NCBI GenBank assembly: GCA_051530055.1
Contig: CM121342.1
Coordinates: 620,001-684,000 of the forward strand
Source: Neoechinorhynchus agilis
Lineage: Eukaryota > Acanthocephala
Direction: 5' to 3'
Length of the DNA stretch: 64,000 nt
Under the pieces are notes generated by a model. That model was not told where the DNA came from, made no database searches, and saw only the letters and a program-made list of their open reading frames with translations. Shown piece after piece: positions 33,806-45,699 of the stretch (within the stretch, counting starts at the first letter, position 1; every line of letters begins with the position of its first letter). The position numbers and the translations under genes were made by a program.

Positions 33806-36080
33806 TGCGAAATAATGAAGACGACTGAACGTGAAACTTTTTAAGAATCAAAATGACTAATTTGAATTGCCATATGTAGAGCAACTTCGTTGCTAGTTTT
33901 AATTTTTATTTAAACGATTTTTTCGGCCATTCGTGCTCGTTTCAAAAATTATCTCCATTGTAAATATCATAAATTATTTTTAAATAATTGACAAACGCTG
34001 GGTACGCAATTGAACTTCTCTGAGCAAAATTTTATTTTATGATTGCCAATCTCAGTAAGATTCGATATGTTTAACTTTAGGGTTTATGCATTACATTTAA
34101 TTTTTTTATTGACTTCAAAACTAGCATATATTTCTGCAAAATACATATTATGCCGCCAATGCAAACTAATAATTTATATCGCAGGTGAAATGGAAATTTG
34201 ATTAAACACAAGTTAGATTAATTATCATCGTTTAATTTTTTCGTCGCTGCGATTCAATGGATGAAGTTCTGAGGAATAATAATCGTCCGCTTACTTACAT
34301 ACTTGCCTTTGCCCTCAAAATTTACTTTGTACCCTTGAATCAAAATAAGAGCGTAGGCTCATATAATATTTCGGTGAAGACAATTAAATCCAATGCAAGA
34401 AGACTGCCGGAGTAATGGCATTTTATGTTTATAAATTAAGAAATGAAAACTTTTTATTTGGAGCATAAAATGTTTTCGACTGAGCAAAATATGCGCATCT
34501 AAATCGTCTTTAGGTAAAACCCGAAATTTAATCTTCAATTTAGAGCAAACTGTCGCTTAAACAGTATATAGCAGTTGATAGACGAAAAACTATTGGCAAA
34601 AAAGTTTCTAACATCTTAAAAAGATTTCACAAATTTTTTCAATCTATTCTGATTATCAAAGGTGTAAGAATTTCATTGTGGATAGTCATGGAAAACGGTT
34701 ACCGCTCGGTATTTATTTGTCGCATAATTGCTAGAAAAATTACTACGTAAAACGATTTGGAGTAGTGAAGATAATATCAAGGATGTTGGAAAAATCAGCA
34801 AACTTTAAAATGCACAGAAAAAAATTAAATAATCATAATTCAGAATTATACTTAAGATATAAGAATACTATAAAACCACTGTTTTTTAATGCAAAAGTAT
34901 TGTATAAATAATGATTATTAACTTAACTTCAAAACGAATCTAAATTTAAAAACTAAATGCAATCGTAAACAACAATTTTAGTAGACAAAAATATCTCAGC
35001 AGAAGTTGCTATCAGAGGCAATAACGTAAATTGATTTTAAATTTTCATTTTACGTTTTTAATTTCTTCATCCTTATTCAAGGGTCGATGAATGGGAATAA
35101 AAATATTCGGAATCGGTACGATTTTACAAAGAGATTATTTTAAGAAATAAAATTTAACAACATTACGATTGAACACTATTGAAATTTGTAAAATTAGAAG
35201 AAATCGTTTAACTAGGTTTAATTATTTTAAGAGTGGTTAAAAAGTTTCATGAATGGAAGTAATTGTTTTCGTAGCTTTGCAGCAATTCAACTTTTTATAG
35301 CATTTCTAGGTTTTCCGCTAGTCAGCGAAGAGGAGCACTTTTTCGATAATAACGAAGTGTCCAATGTAGGTTCATTATTCATGTAATCAGCCTTGGACAA
35401 TGAATTTATTTCTTGATAAATAGAAAAGAACATAAATACAAATTTATTCTTTAAAAGTGAAATGGCATCAAGCAGCAAAGAAGTGGAACTTCACCAAAAC
35501 TAATCAATATTTTTATTGAGATTAGTTCGGACTTCAGATCAATTCATTACGACTTACTTTTCCGACTTTAAAATTTATGGCTTGCATTCTTATGAGGCTC
35601 CAAGCCGTTCGTTGCGGAGCTAAAGATTAATAACGAAATTTCCATTCATTTCTTCGTTGTCCCATCCGCAAATTTTTGGTGTTTTATATGATCAAGCATA
35701 ACAGTTAAAAAATCGAATCTATATGCGCATGAACATTGCTAGTTGTTCTTCGTTCTTTATCAGATTAGAAAATGCTCGAATTTACAGCGGTGATGACTTA
35801 TAATTAACTATAAAAATTAAAAAGAATGAAGCTTTCAGTATAAAGACCTTAACTTGTTTATCTCAAGAGAAGAATTCGAATTTTTGACATTTTCGAACAG
35901 AATACATCGTAAAATGCTAACAGTTTCTTGAAGTTTTGCCAATGTTTTTATTAGCAAATTACACCCACGAGTAAAGGTAGCGTTTCGCACAGCGAAGCAA
36001 ACAATAATTAATAATTTTTCGAAATTATAGTAAGACGTATAAGTCTTGATTACCATTCCTTGTGAGTCTAATATGCATTC
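33806..36080. other. Unannotated AT-rich region
   Basis: Spacer between tandem units 1 and 2. No supported gene; a 63-codon minus frame at 35287-35478 is not called. Confidence 0.4.
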
Positions 36081-36082
36081 CA

Positions 36083-36379
36083 TTAGACCAGATTATCGTC
36101 TTTTTCCATCAATAGCAATTCCTTCTCCTCTTGCTCTATATCTTTTTTGAGTTTTGCTATTCGTTCTTTTATTTTTTCCAAATTAAGCTGATATCTTTTC
36201 TCGGCCGAGAAATGATAATGCAATCGATCCAACAACAAGACTAGCAAATGGCAGGGACCATATAATATGAATGAAGAGAGTGAAAACATTGTAAAATATC
36301 TTCTTGTGAAGGAAAGCTTGTGCGAATAAGAGTTTGTCAACGTTCTTCCTTTAAAGAGTATCTTCACAAACGATGACAA
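36083..36379 (-). CDS. Small protein with coiled-coil C-terminus, tandem unit 2
   Basis: 98-codon frame. The first 55 residues are basic then hydrophobic (FSLSSFILYGPCHLLVLLL). The last 45 are a Lys/Glu coiled coil (EKIKERIAKLKKDIEQEE) ending KDDNLV. Its upstream region (36380-36790) aligns with the upstream regions of the units at 33.3 and 39.1 kb (GAATTGAA.CATC, AAAATCATC, TTCATTGTC, then GAAAACGTGAA further out). The unit is therefore homologous, though the coding part is more diverged. No TATATAA is seen at the equivalent place, so it may be a decayed or altered copy. Confidence 0.4.
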   Translation of the reverse strand: MSSFVKILFKGRTLTNSYSHKLSFTRRYFTMFSLSSFILYGPCHLLVLLLDRLHYHFSAEKRYQLNLEKIKERIAKLKKDIEQEEKELLLMEKDDNLV

Positions 36380-36399
36380 TGAACTTGATGATTTTCCAC

Positions 36400-36790
36400 A
36401 CCAACACCATATTCCCGCGATGCTTCAATTCTATTCTTCGTTTGATGACATTTTGATCATCAAAAAATAATAAAGGTCACGGTTAGAACGCCATTAAGAG
36501 AGAAATGCAATCAGAAGGAAATTCATTGGAGTTTGATAGTACGCGTTGATTTCTGCTTCAAAGGATTTGATATCGACTTGTTTGAGCGCCATAGGCTGAA
36601 AACGTGAAGTAGATTCATTTTTTAATCGATATCAAAAGATATTATTTTTGAAACTATTAAATTATTTGCTTATTCAAAGTAAGTGCTGCAAAATTAATCA
36701 AAGTAGGTAGCTCTAAAAATACAAACCTGTTCTCTTGTCGGGTTTAGAATAGTAGCTGGAAAACGGTATTATTCTTTGATGCTTTAACCG
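36400..36790 (-). repeat. Upstream module of tandem unit 2 (empty-site copy)
   Basis: Matches 39570-40400 in pieces: CGCCATAGGCT joined directly to GAAAACGTGAA near 36590-36607, and TGAAACTATTAAATTATT...GTGCTGCAAAATTAATCAAAGTAGGTAG near 36648-36710. At 39.7-40.3 kb the same sequence is interrupted twice by foldback-bearing insertions, so this copy preserves the empty sites. Confidence 0.75.
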
Positions 36791-36799
36791 TTTTAATTT

Positions 36800-38140
36800 T
36801 ATGCATAGCAAGTTTAAATCATCGAAATCATTTTCAACGTATAAAGTATTTTTATCATAGTTTAATGCAAATCAATAGATAACTGTGAGAAGCAATCAAT
36901 ATTCTACTTTTCAATTGCCACAAAGGCTAAAAGGTCATGTGTCATTATAAATACTTTACAATCTTCAATTATAAATTTAATTAATTAAGAGAATCATAGC
37001 ATTGGAAGTTTAAAAAGCATAAAGCTAATAAAAAAAGTAATAATTGCATTCAAAACGAAATAGTTGGGATTTTCAAATCGGAATTTACTTCTGGCAAATG
37101 CTATTCATTTGTGCGGTTAACGTATACAGTTTTACGAAGCTAAAAACGCGCACTGATATTCTCAGTGCTTTACGACGCCACAAATATACTCACAATCACA
37201 AATGTCTTAATTTCGATCAACAAAAAATCTTCAATATAATGAAATATACGCTTTTGAAATGTGTGCAAATTTGGCAGGTATAAATTGTGTAAAAAAGTAC
37301 AACTTCAATGTTTGAAAATTTAACTATTCATGCTTGCTTATGAATAAATTCTTTTAATTTTACGCCATAAACAAGTATAACTTCAATGGAATTTAAGCTG
37401 GAAATTTTTGTCTTCATTTTAATTCTCATTCTGTACAAAAATCTTTTCAAAAATTTAAAATTAGAAGAGAATGTTATGATGCTTAGTAATGGATTCTATT
37501 TGCTTAATTTGCCATAGTAGAGGAACAATTTTTTACAAATACTTTTTATTAAGGCTAAAATAATGAGAAATTCTCGAAATTGATCTTCTTTAAAAAAAGT
37601 TGAAATGGATATAAATTGGAAGTTTCATTTTTGATATTGAAAGGACTATGGTATTGCTGAAGGATATCTAGAAAAATGCCATCAGGTTTTTAAGGCGCTT
37701 CCCAGACCGAAATCGGTGGACTGTGTGTCCATTCAGCCGTGTAGAGAAAAATGAAAATATCTATCGAATAAGAACTGTTTTTACGTTTTAAGATATGATT
37801 TTAATATTTAGCAAGCCAAAAGGGGTTTTAATCCCGTAAGAAAAAACAATTAAAATCTATCGTATCGCCATTTATGCAAAAATAAACGATAGTAATGGTT
37901 AAAAGTAACTGTAAAATCAAGAATGTTGGGTCGTATGCGACAGCTTCTAAATTAACAACCAAGCATTGCGAAGTTGTAGCCAAGCATTGAACGTAGCTAT
38001 ATAGAAAGAAGAGCAGTGATGAATTAAGCTGAAATATTTTATGAAAATAATTTTTATGTTTAAAGTATTAAAAAATGTCACATGTCAAAATTTTGCTTTT
38101 GGATCCAGCTTTTTTTCAAAACATTGTATTTTTTTAAATC
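36800..38140. other. Unannotated AT-rich region
   Basis: No supported gene. A 79-codon plus frame (37044-37283) has no recognisable features and is not called. Confidence 0.35.
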
Positions 38141-38149
38141 AATTTAATT

Positions 38150-38520
38150 TTGAAATTCCATCGTGCCGCATGGCGAGAAGGAAAATGCCTTCTCGCCGCC
38201 ATTAAACCAGGGGGAGCCGCAACCGCCGCTGAGGAACGCAAAAGGACAAAATACAGGCACCTGAGTCGAAATCATTATTTTGTGCCCTTTGGCGTCGAGA
38301 CACTCGGCTCGTTTGGTACCGCGGCGCAGGACCTGGTGAAGCAATTGTCCAAGCGATTGAAACGAATCACTGGCGATCCGAGATAAGGAGCATTCTTCCT
38401 ACAAAACATAAGTTGGCTGTGTAAAGAGGGAGCGCTGCATCCGTCATTTCTACTTTTACAGCAGGACGGCAGCTGAGTGATCCAGAGCAGTGGCATGAAT
38501 GTTTGTAAGAACTGGTCGGA
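38150..38520 (+). mobile_element. LINE family A 3' end with C-terminal coding
   Basis: Plus-strand fragment. WREGKCLL (about 38170) skips to KRTKYRHLSRNHYFVPFGVETLGSFG and LSKRLKRITGDPR (38240-38385). HKLAV, RGSAASVI (about 38405-38445) and the 3' tail follow (CAGGACGGCAGCTGAGTGATCCAGAGC). It links the C-terminal protein of the family to the short dispersed tail repeat. It is markedly richer in GC than the flanks, and an internal deletion removes the VDTFAA region. Confidence 0.8.
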
Positions 38521-39060
38521 TCTACTTTGATTAGAGATTCTTCTATCATGTTTTTACATCAAACTATTTCAAACATAATTATTTCACCCCAAAGTGCAGG
38601 TATTGGCTGAAATTTTCAATTAACAATAACCTCGCCTCGCTTTGGCTCACGCGCAAAGCATCTAAAACATAAGTATATCACCCAGTGTACTTTTGTGGTT
38701 TATAATTTTTTATAGTTGCGCGACCGTCGATTTCGATGATTTGATTAAGAGAAGTAAGTTTATCACAAACAAGAAAAATGCTTGAAATGATTTTTTCTGT
38801 GGGTTTTTATTCAGACGCTTATTTTACAATTAGTAATAAAGTGTTTTTGATTAAAAATTAGCAAAATCGATTATTAACATTACGGTGCTGTCGTGATCAT
38901 TTTTAAAGATAGATTTCGGGTAGTTTAGTATTCCTTAATGACAAAAATTCACTTGAAATTTTTAAAATAAAAGATGCTGCCGACTGATGTGCACCACACT
39001 CAAAATATTAAAGATTCTTTGTGGTTTTTTGTAAAACCTGTTTTAACTTGAATTCTGAAC
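38521..39060. other. Unannotated AT-rich spacer
   Basis: No supported feature. It should contain the 3' flank of the coiled-coil gene at 39068. Confidence 0.4.
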
Positions 39061-39067
39061 CTTCCTT

Positions 39068-39452
39068 TTAAAGTATACCCTGACGATGCATAATTTTAGT
39101 GCTTCCTTGCTCTAGTTCCCTTTTGATCCTTTCCATCACCGTGTTCAGTTTATTAACTTCTTCGCCCTGTTGCATCTTAAGCATCGATAATTTCTCTTCC
39201 TCTTCCTTGAATATTCTCTCCTTTTCCATTTCTCGTTGCATATTTTCTTCCCTTTCTTTATCCCATCGTTCTCTTAAACGTTTATTTCTCTGCTTTAAAT
39301 CGCACACTTTCTTTTTAATGCCAGCTACCTCGTCACCTATGACTTTCAAAACACTTTCACAATCTTTCCTAAAAATAGACAATGAACGATATTTTTTGTT
39401 AGCAAATCGAAAGGTACTCTAAGTCTAGGACTTACATTGGCGATTCCAACAT
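39068..39452 (-). CDS. Small coiled-coil protein, tandem family member 3
   Basis: Two exons: 39436-39452 (17 nt, MLESPM start) and 39068-39368, with a 67-bp intron (GTAAGTCC...TTTTTAG). Together they encode 105 residues: KDCESVLKVIGDEVAGIKKKV, a long charged coiled coil (RERWDKEREENMQREMEKERIF) and a short C-terminus (MHRQGIL). It aligns with the protein at 33293-33598 through the C..LLK/SVLK..G.EV region. A TATA box lies about 60 bp upstream of the ATG, on the far side of the tiny first exon. No named family recognised. Confidence 0.65.
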
Positions 39453-39504
39453 TTTTTATGTTCTAGCTGAAAAGGGTTTGCTGAAGAAAGAAAACTTCAA
39501 TGGT

Positions 39505-39519
39505 TGTTTATATACCGAA
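39505..39519 (-). promoter_or_regulatory. TATA box of coiled-coil gene 3
   Basis: Minus strand TTTCGGTATATAAACAACC, about 60 bp upstream of the start at 39452. It matches the box upstream of the paralogue at 33.3 kb in sequence and spacing. Confidence 0.65.
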
Positions 39520-39771
39520 ATATAGTTGCAAACAACGACGAAAATAAAATGATTTTTCATCTGTGTGCTACATTTTGGGATGATTCAATTCTATTATTCC
39601 TTACCGACACGCTGATCATTAAGAAATATAGGAGATTGAAGAGCGTAGAAATTTTTGAAGAACGAATATGACTCATTTAAATTCTGCCCTAAAAAGGTGT
39701 CATTCTAAACACCATTAATAGAAAAGAAATTCATTGCGGGTATAAATTTTTGGAGCTCGCCATAGGCTTTA

Positions 39772-39946
39772 AGGTCTTCATCCGGTAAATAATTTTTTGT
39801 TAAATGCGTTTCGAACCTCGTCGGGATCAACATCAGTTTGTTAGTTATTAAAAGACGTATATTGAGGGTCAATAACAAAAAAAAATGATGATCTCGACGA
39901 GGTTCGATACGCATTTAATAAAATATTATTTACCGGATGAAGACCT
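39772..39946. repeat. Foldback element, 52-bp arms
   Basis: Arms 39772-39823 and about 39895-39946 (about four mismatches) reading AGGTCTTCATCCGGTAAATAA...CGAACCTCGTCG and its complement, around a loop of about 70 bp. It lies in sequence absent from the paralogous unit at 36.59 kb. The arm motif (CGACGAGGTTCGA.ACG...CCGG.TGAAGACCT) recurs at 55.3 kb. Confidence 0.88.
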
Positions 39947-40088
39947 AAGTACCAAGTGATAACCCAAACAACAAGTCTAACCACTTATACCCCGGTACCT
40001 CACGTATCGGCATTCTGAAAACGTGAATTAAATCAAAAAAAATTATTTTGAAACTATCAAATTATTTTTTTATTTATTAAATTATTGC

Positions 40089-40256
40089 TTTCTTTTGGTA
40101 CTTTTGCCACCCTGGATTTAAATTCAATTATTTATTTCCGATATTTCGTCGGATAATTCCGATATTATCAAGGTTTGTCATTGTTTATCCCACGTGAAAT
40201 ATCGGAAATAAACCCGTGAAGTTAAATCCAGGGTAGCAAAACTACTAAACGAAAGT
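40089..40256. repeat. Foldback element, about 60-bp arms
   Basis: Arms 40089-40149 and about 40196-40256. Each contains TTTTGC.ACCCTGGATTTAA next to TTTATTTCCGATATTTC. They surround a loop of about 46 bp. It sits inside AAATTATT sequence that is continuous in the unit at 36.66 kb, so it is an insertion. AAATTATTG on both sides may be the target duplication. Confidence 0.82.
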
Positions 40257-40399
40257 ATATTTTTAAACGAAGACAATAATCCAAGAAATCAAATTATTGT
40301 TTGATCCCAAATAAATGCTGCAAAATTGATCAAAAGTAGGTAGCAATTAAAGCATAAACCCTGTTCTCCCTTTCGGTTTAGAACAATATGTTGAAATAT

Positions 40400-42990
40400 G
40401 TCGAAAAAAGCGCTGTAAAATATTGAGAGAAGCAATATTACTGATAAAAACTTCAATTATACTTCTAAATTTGTGACAATAATTTTTCTCATTGTAATGC
40501 ATATTAATTTTTGCTATCGAAACAGATTTTAACATTTAAACATCCGCATTTTTCATGTTCGGCGTTTTAGTTTCGCAAACAGGTAACACGATAACCTGAT
40601 AATGCAATGCCAAAGGTGCTTGCGCCCAAATAGCTGGACACGATAATTGTTTAAAGAAATATATACATGCGGTCGGGAAAATCAGCTGACAATGTAACAA
40701 ATAATAAAAAAAAGAACAAGGGATAAATAAAAATTTTAATTGTGAGACGAGAATAAACACTTGCAACTCAAAAGATCGTCCGTGTTGCTTTAATTATCAT
40801 GGAAGCCAATGTCCTGTAAAATGATTGTAATCAGCTACTTGATGGTAATTGAGTTTCTATTTCTCACAGAATTTATCCTCTATTATTATTAGTTTCACCG
40901 ACCGTAATTTATAAATGTTCCACAATTTAATATAGAAATAAAAGTAAAAATTTGGATCATTCTCAATATGTTAAGAGATGTGCTTAAATTTCTTTAACAT
41001 TCGATTGGCCGAAAACTGTTATCTATAATAAAAAAATTACGACTGGATTATGAACATTTAACTGAAAGTTGTATTGTATAAAAAATGTATAAAGCCGTGA
41101 AGAATGACGAACAATGATATAGAAATAGTTTAAGCGTATGTATTTATCTCAAAAAAATAACGCTGTTTCCTGACCTAAAACTTTCTAATCATCCTTCTCT
41201 ATTACCAGGGTTCTTATTTTGCTCGCCATTGTTTGAAATAGCCGAATTCCGTTTTTTGAAGGATGACAGCTCTTAAATAAATCATTCTATTGCTTACTTA
41301 ACTTTTGATCTTAATCTTTAAATAAAAATTATATTTTTTTAAAATCTGGCTAGTCCGTTACTTTTATTTTGTGTCTAAGTGTAACCTTTTTCACGGTTGG
41401 AGCAAATAGCAATACGCGCCCAAGGAAAAATTATCAGTCGTGAAAAATGCCAAACTTAAACACAGAAAAAAATCTATGCAAATTTCAATACAAGCCTATC
41501 ACTTTTTATTAAAATTGTTAACAATAAAAATCCTCAAATGCAATGAAGGACTCAATCAGTTCATATAGGCGTTCGAGGACTTTCAATCAAAATAGAGAAG
41601 TTTCAAAATAAAAAAGAAAGAAGATATAAGATCTCATAAGGAGAGAAGTTTTGGATTTTTCGCCAATATTATTTCGCTTCGAAATTGTCTGAAACTTTTG
41701 CACTATTTTTCGCCAGGGCGATAACTATTGTTTTTCTCCTTAACTTTAAAAAATTAAACATCAATGCGCGAGGCTGGTTTCTCAACCGGTATCAAAAATT
41801 TCACTCAGGCATAATTTATAGTCGCCGTTGTTTTACCTAAGAAATCCAGATGAACTCTGAAAGTTTTCTTGCAAATAACCTATGTTAGTAACTTTAGTTG
41901 CGTCTGAATTTATGATCAGTATACTTAAATAATGAAGTTTATTTGCTGGTAAAATACTGGCAACAATGAAAAATTTCTTATGATAATATTTCTCAAGTCT
42001 TGAAATCACGCATTAAAGCGCTCCAATTGTTTTCTAGTCTTATTCGTAAAAGCGTTCGTGTGTTTACCTTTAAGAGTCTAAACTTATTCGAATTTCTACT
42101 TCATACAAACGGTGACCATATTAATCACCCATCTTCTCTATCACTAGGCTTCAATCATGATGCTTTTCGATACTCATGCAATGTTGGCTCTTCAATCTCT
42201 ACATTCTGCAATACCTTTTAGGCATGTACAGATTCTGGAACTTTAATCACATTCTCCTAACGTTCCAACCTTTGTCCTTCGCCTGATAACTTTTGTAAAG
42301 TTTTATTTTTTAAGTATTCGACTAATAATCATTCGTATAAAAATCATTGACGATCTTCAGATTCTCTGAAGCACTCTTCCTAATAATAGATTGTTCCTTT
42401 CCTCATTTTGCCTGACATTTCCAACTTATTCATTATTTGTTGCATGTAAATGCAGACGTGATGCGAATATATTTTTAATGCTATGTTCATTTTGCATCCT
42501 ATCAGACTTTCTGGAAAAAACAATTTTATAAAATAAAAATCATTTCTGCGATAAATATTACGATAGAAATAGTACATAATGTTAACGTTCGCTTCCCATC
42601 TTCGAGTCTTATTCCAAAAATACTATATTTACTTCCAAAATACGTAAATGCACCTTTAAGTTATAAAATTCAATGTTTAACACTTCAACTTTCGGATTGG
42701 TTATTTTTTACGCCTGATTTATGAATAATTAAAGGAGACAATCGATACGTCCGTTTTCGCAATCATATAAGGGTGAGATCAGTCAAATTGTTTGCATTTT
42801 TAGCGCTTTAGAAAACTTCATTCGAAAAAGAGAATAAATTTTTTAACTTTATTTGCCAAATCTCTGAAAACGTTAATTGGCCCTTAAGAGGGCCATTTAA
42901 TGCAAAAACTTCTTATCGCTAATCATTTGTCTCTGTCTTAGAGCAGTGTCAATATGAAGCAACACTGAAAGCAAAACTTAACATCATTTT
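40400..42990. other. Unannotated AT-rich region
   Basis: About 2.6 kb with no supported gene. Frames at 40347-40766 (minus), 42000-42221 (plus) and 42380-42577 (minus) show no domain or homology that I recognise. Confidence 0.4.
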
Positions 42991-42998
42991 GCACCTTA

Positions 42999-45095
42999 TC
43001 AATCATCATCCTCTGATACCATCGAATCATCGCTGTAATTATCTAGGTCGCTGATACTTGGTAGTGGCTCTTTAAGTATCCTATCCATTCCATCTTGATC
43101 ACCAATCAATTCCAATTCGAAAAGTTTCATTCCCTGGGTCTTATAAAATTGAGCATAACGTCTTTTTATTATTTCCTTTTTTGTCCTGCGGATCTTTGGA
43201 GGTTCAGGGATCTTTTCATCGTCTTCTTCCTTATGGCTTTTATCAGTGCGATCTGGTTGCACAAAATCCAACGGTTCTTGACTGCTGCACTTCGTGATCT
43301 TTTCATCGTCTTCCTCCTTTACGCTTTCATCGCTGCTCTCAGTATGTACAGAGTCGAATGATTCTTCAATAGTGCAATCTCTGATCAATTCAACGTCTTC
43401 CTCCTTAGCGATTTTATCGCTGACATCAACCTGCTCAAGTCCCCTTGGTTCTTGACTGCTACATTTCGTGATCTTTTCATCGTCTACATCCTTCACACTT
43501 TCATCGCCGCTGTCAAACTTTAGTAATTCCAACGCTTCTTGACGCCAACGCTCCAAATCGAAGGCTGCTTCTCCCGAAATCATTTCATAGTTGACAGGAC
43601 GGTCACTGAGTGTTACTTTTCCAAGTATTTCCAGATCAATTTTAAATACTTCTTGAATGCATTTTTTACAAGAAAGCACAATTTCGTCTGAGGCTATTGT
43701 GATTTCGCTGACCGGGCCATGGTATATGAGGGTATTTTGACGCATAATACGTAAATCATTAATAAAATCTTCAACATTTTGGTACGAGTTCCTCTTAATT
43801 TTTCGTTTTATCAGTGCTAAATGCATTGGATTCTTAATTACTTCGTAGTATCTTGGATTTTTTTTGCGATGTACGGCTTCTTTAAAGTAATCAGCATTCT
43901 TCACCTGCATGATATGCTCGTTGATAATACGGTTGAGAATGTGTGCAAATGATGTATCACTATTTTCTCCAAGCATTGGATCAATTCTTATTTCCAATTC
44001 CATTATTTCTACCTCTCGTTTTTCAATTCCATTTGCCAATGCACGACAAACTTTTATGGCCGACGTAGTCATCCTGTGATCCTTACCATATTCATTCTCC
44101 ACATTGTCAATCATGCGCTTGAGATCTATTATAAGAGTTCGTCGGTGTAAATAATACCTTTCATTCAATCTCTTATGAATTGTGCGAAGGTTAAATACCT
44201 CTTCTTTGTGATTTTGTGCTTTGTTTTTATTTCTTACCAAAGTATAAAACGGTTTTGCCTCAGGCAATTTCGTTATTTTCAAAAAAATATCCTTAAGGAT
44301 TTTTGAAAGTGATTTTACGGGGTCCGAACGACCAAATGTTGATTTTCGTTGTTGTTTGCTGTTATCAACTCTATCAAAAAACATTCAATACGTCCGAAAG
44401 TTAGTAAAATAGTACTTACTCTTGGTCTGAAACTTCAGATGACGATAGTTCTAGAGCTTCGAAGAAATCAGATAGCTCCTCTTCAGATTCATCTTTGTTT
44501 TTTATTGGGATTGCACACGAAACCTTTGAATGTTTACGTGAACGAATATTTCCCGAATCGCGTATCATTCGGTTGGATGAATTTAATGTGCCAAATTTTT
44601 TAGAAGGCTCATCTTGTGAACTATCATCCTCATTCACTGGAATCGCACGAGAAACTTTCGATCGCTTCCGAGCTAGTTTTTTACCGCGTTGTTTAAGCCG
44701 ATCGAATAAAGGATCGTGTTGAGAAATGCTCAACGTGTTCAAATTTTGGGAAAGTTCATGTTCAGAATCACTATTCTTCTTTACTGTCTTTGTGGAAGAA
44801 AGTTTTATAATTTTGTCTTCATCTGAGCCACTGCGATTTCGGCTCTCGTTCGTGCATATATTCGATGGATGATTTTGCTTTGATGGTTTTGTATCATCTT
44901 CACCTTTTCCAACGGTTTTCTTGTCGGAATTATCCGTATTTTTCTCTTCCTGCGTTGAATTTGTTCTAAAAGCGAAAGTTTAATAATCTTGCATATTTTA
45001 CCAGTGAGGACTTACGTTTCATCTGATTCATCACTTTGAGAAATGCCAAATCTGTGAAAGGATTTGGAATGATCGTTTTCAGAGGGTTCGTCCAT
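42999..45095 (-). CDS. TAF1-type double-bromodomain protein
   Basis: Three exons, 45016-45095, 44420-44965 and 42999-44370, with introns of 50 and 49 bp (GTAAGT starts, TTTAG and GATAG ends, a TACTAAC-like branch site). They give 665 codons in one frame. Residues 1-220 are Ser/Asp/Lys-rich with two repeated RKHSK/RKRSKVS..IP blocks. A degenerate first bromodomain-like region follows. A clear second bromodomain (about 355-450: NPRYYEVIKNPMHLALIKRKI, FINDLRIMRQNTLIYHGP) is preceded by ELEIRIDPMLGENSDTSFA, wording specific to TAF1's inter-bromodomain linker. An acidic tail carries a repeated ITKCSSQEP unit. The acetyl-lysine-contacting Asn of TAF1 (YNGP) is His here. It lacks TAF1's kinase and HAT regions, so it is a free-standing relative. 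Confidence 0.78.
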
Positions 45096-45496
45096 TTTAA
45101 GAAAATCGCAAGAAAAGCTCAATAACGAGGTGGTATGTATTCAGTTCTAAGCGGGCTCGATGCACTATTCAGCTGAAATGAGCCAATAGGATTTCAAGCT
45201 GTATGATCAAAGGAGATTTGTTTTGTTTTTCATTAAGAATGTGTGTTCATTAAAGCGTGCAATAAGATGTCTTTTGATCTTTAAGTGCGTTGCGTGTTTT
45301 TATTTGCCTGCTGCTGTGAAACACTAAATGGCTTTTAAGTTCTCGCAACTGGAGTTAAACTGATTTATTTTAAAATTTAAAGACTTTTCGTGAAAATCTT
45401 AGCTTCTGTAGTAAATTACCTCCGTTAAAATGTAATAACAAATGCAACTAAATTTTAATTGTGTTTAATCTTCAATTTTTCTAGAACTATTTCCCA

Positions 45497-45673
45497 ATGA
45501 GTGAAAATTCAGCCGTTAAATTCTCGAACGGGCAAGAGGGTGAACAGGCGATGACTGCTGCGGCATCAAATGGAAAATCAAGAAGCGTCAATTTAAAAAA
45601 TGAAAATTCATTGACTGTCAAAGACAAAGTGGTTCGCGGCGATTCAAATTCCCTGCAAAAAAAGCAGAATTAG
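45497..45673 (+). CDS. Possible small exon or gene, 58 residues
   Basis: Frame MSENSAVKFSNGQEGEQ...NSLQKKQN, hydrophilic and low-complexity, directly preceded by a good 3' splice-site sequence (CAATTTTTCTAG) 14 bases before the ATG. This fits a coding exon of an unrecognised gene or the first coding exon after an untranslated one. No domain and no clear downstream exon. Confidence 0.25.
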   Translation: MSENSAVKFSNGQEGEQAMTAAASNGKSRSVNLKNENSLTVKDKVVRGDSNSLQKKQN

Positions 45674-45699
45674 GAAATCGCGCTAGAACAAAAAGTTAT

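Noticed and set aside
39772-40256. Hammerhead ribozymes in the foldback or Penelope-end hairpins
   Set aside because: GAAAC-like words occur, but the required CTGATGA core was not found at the right spacing.
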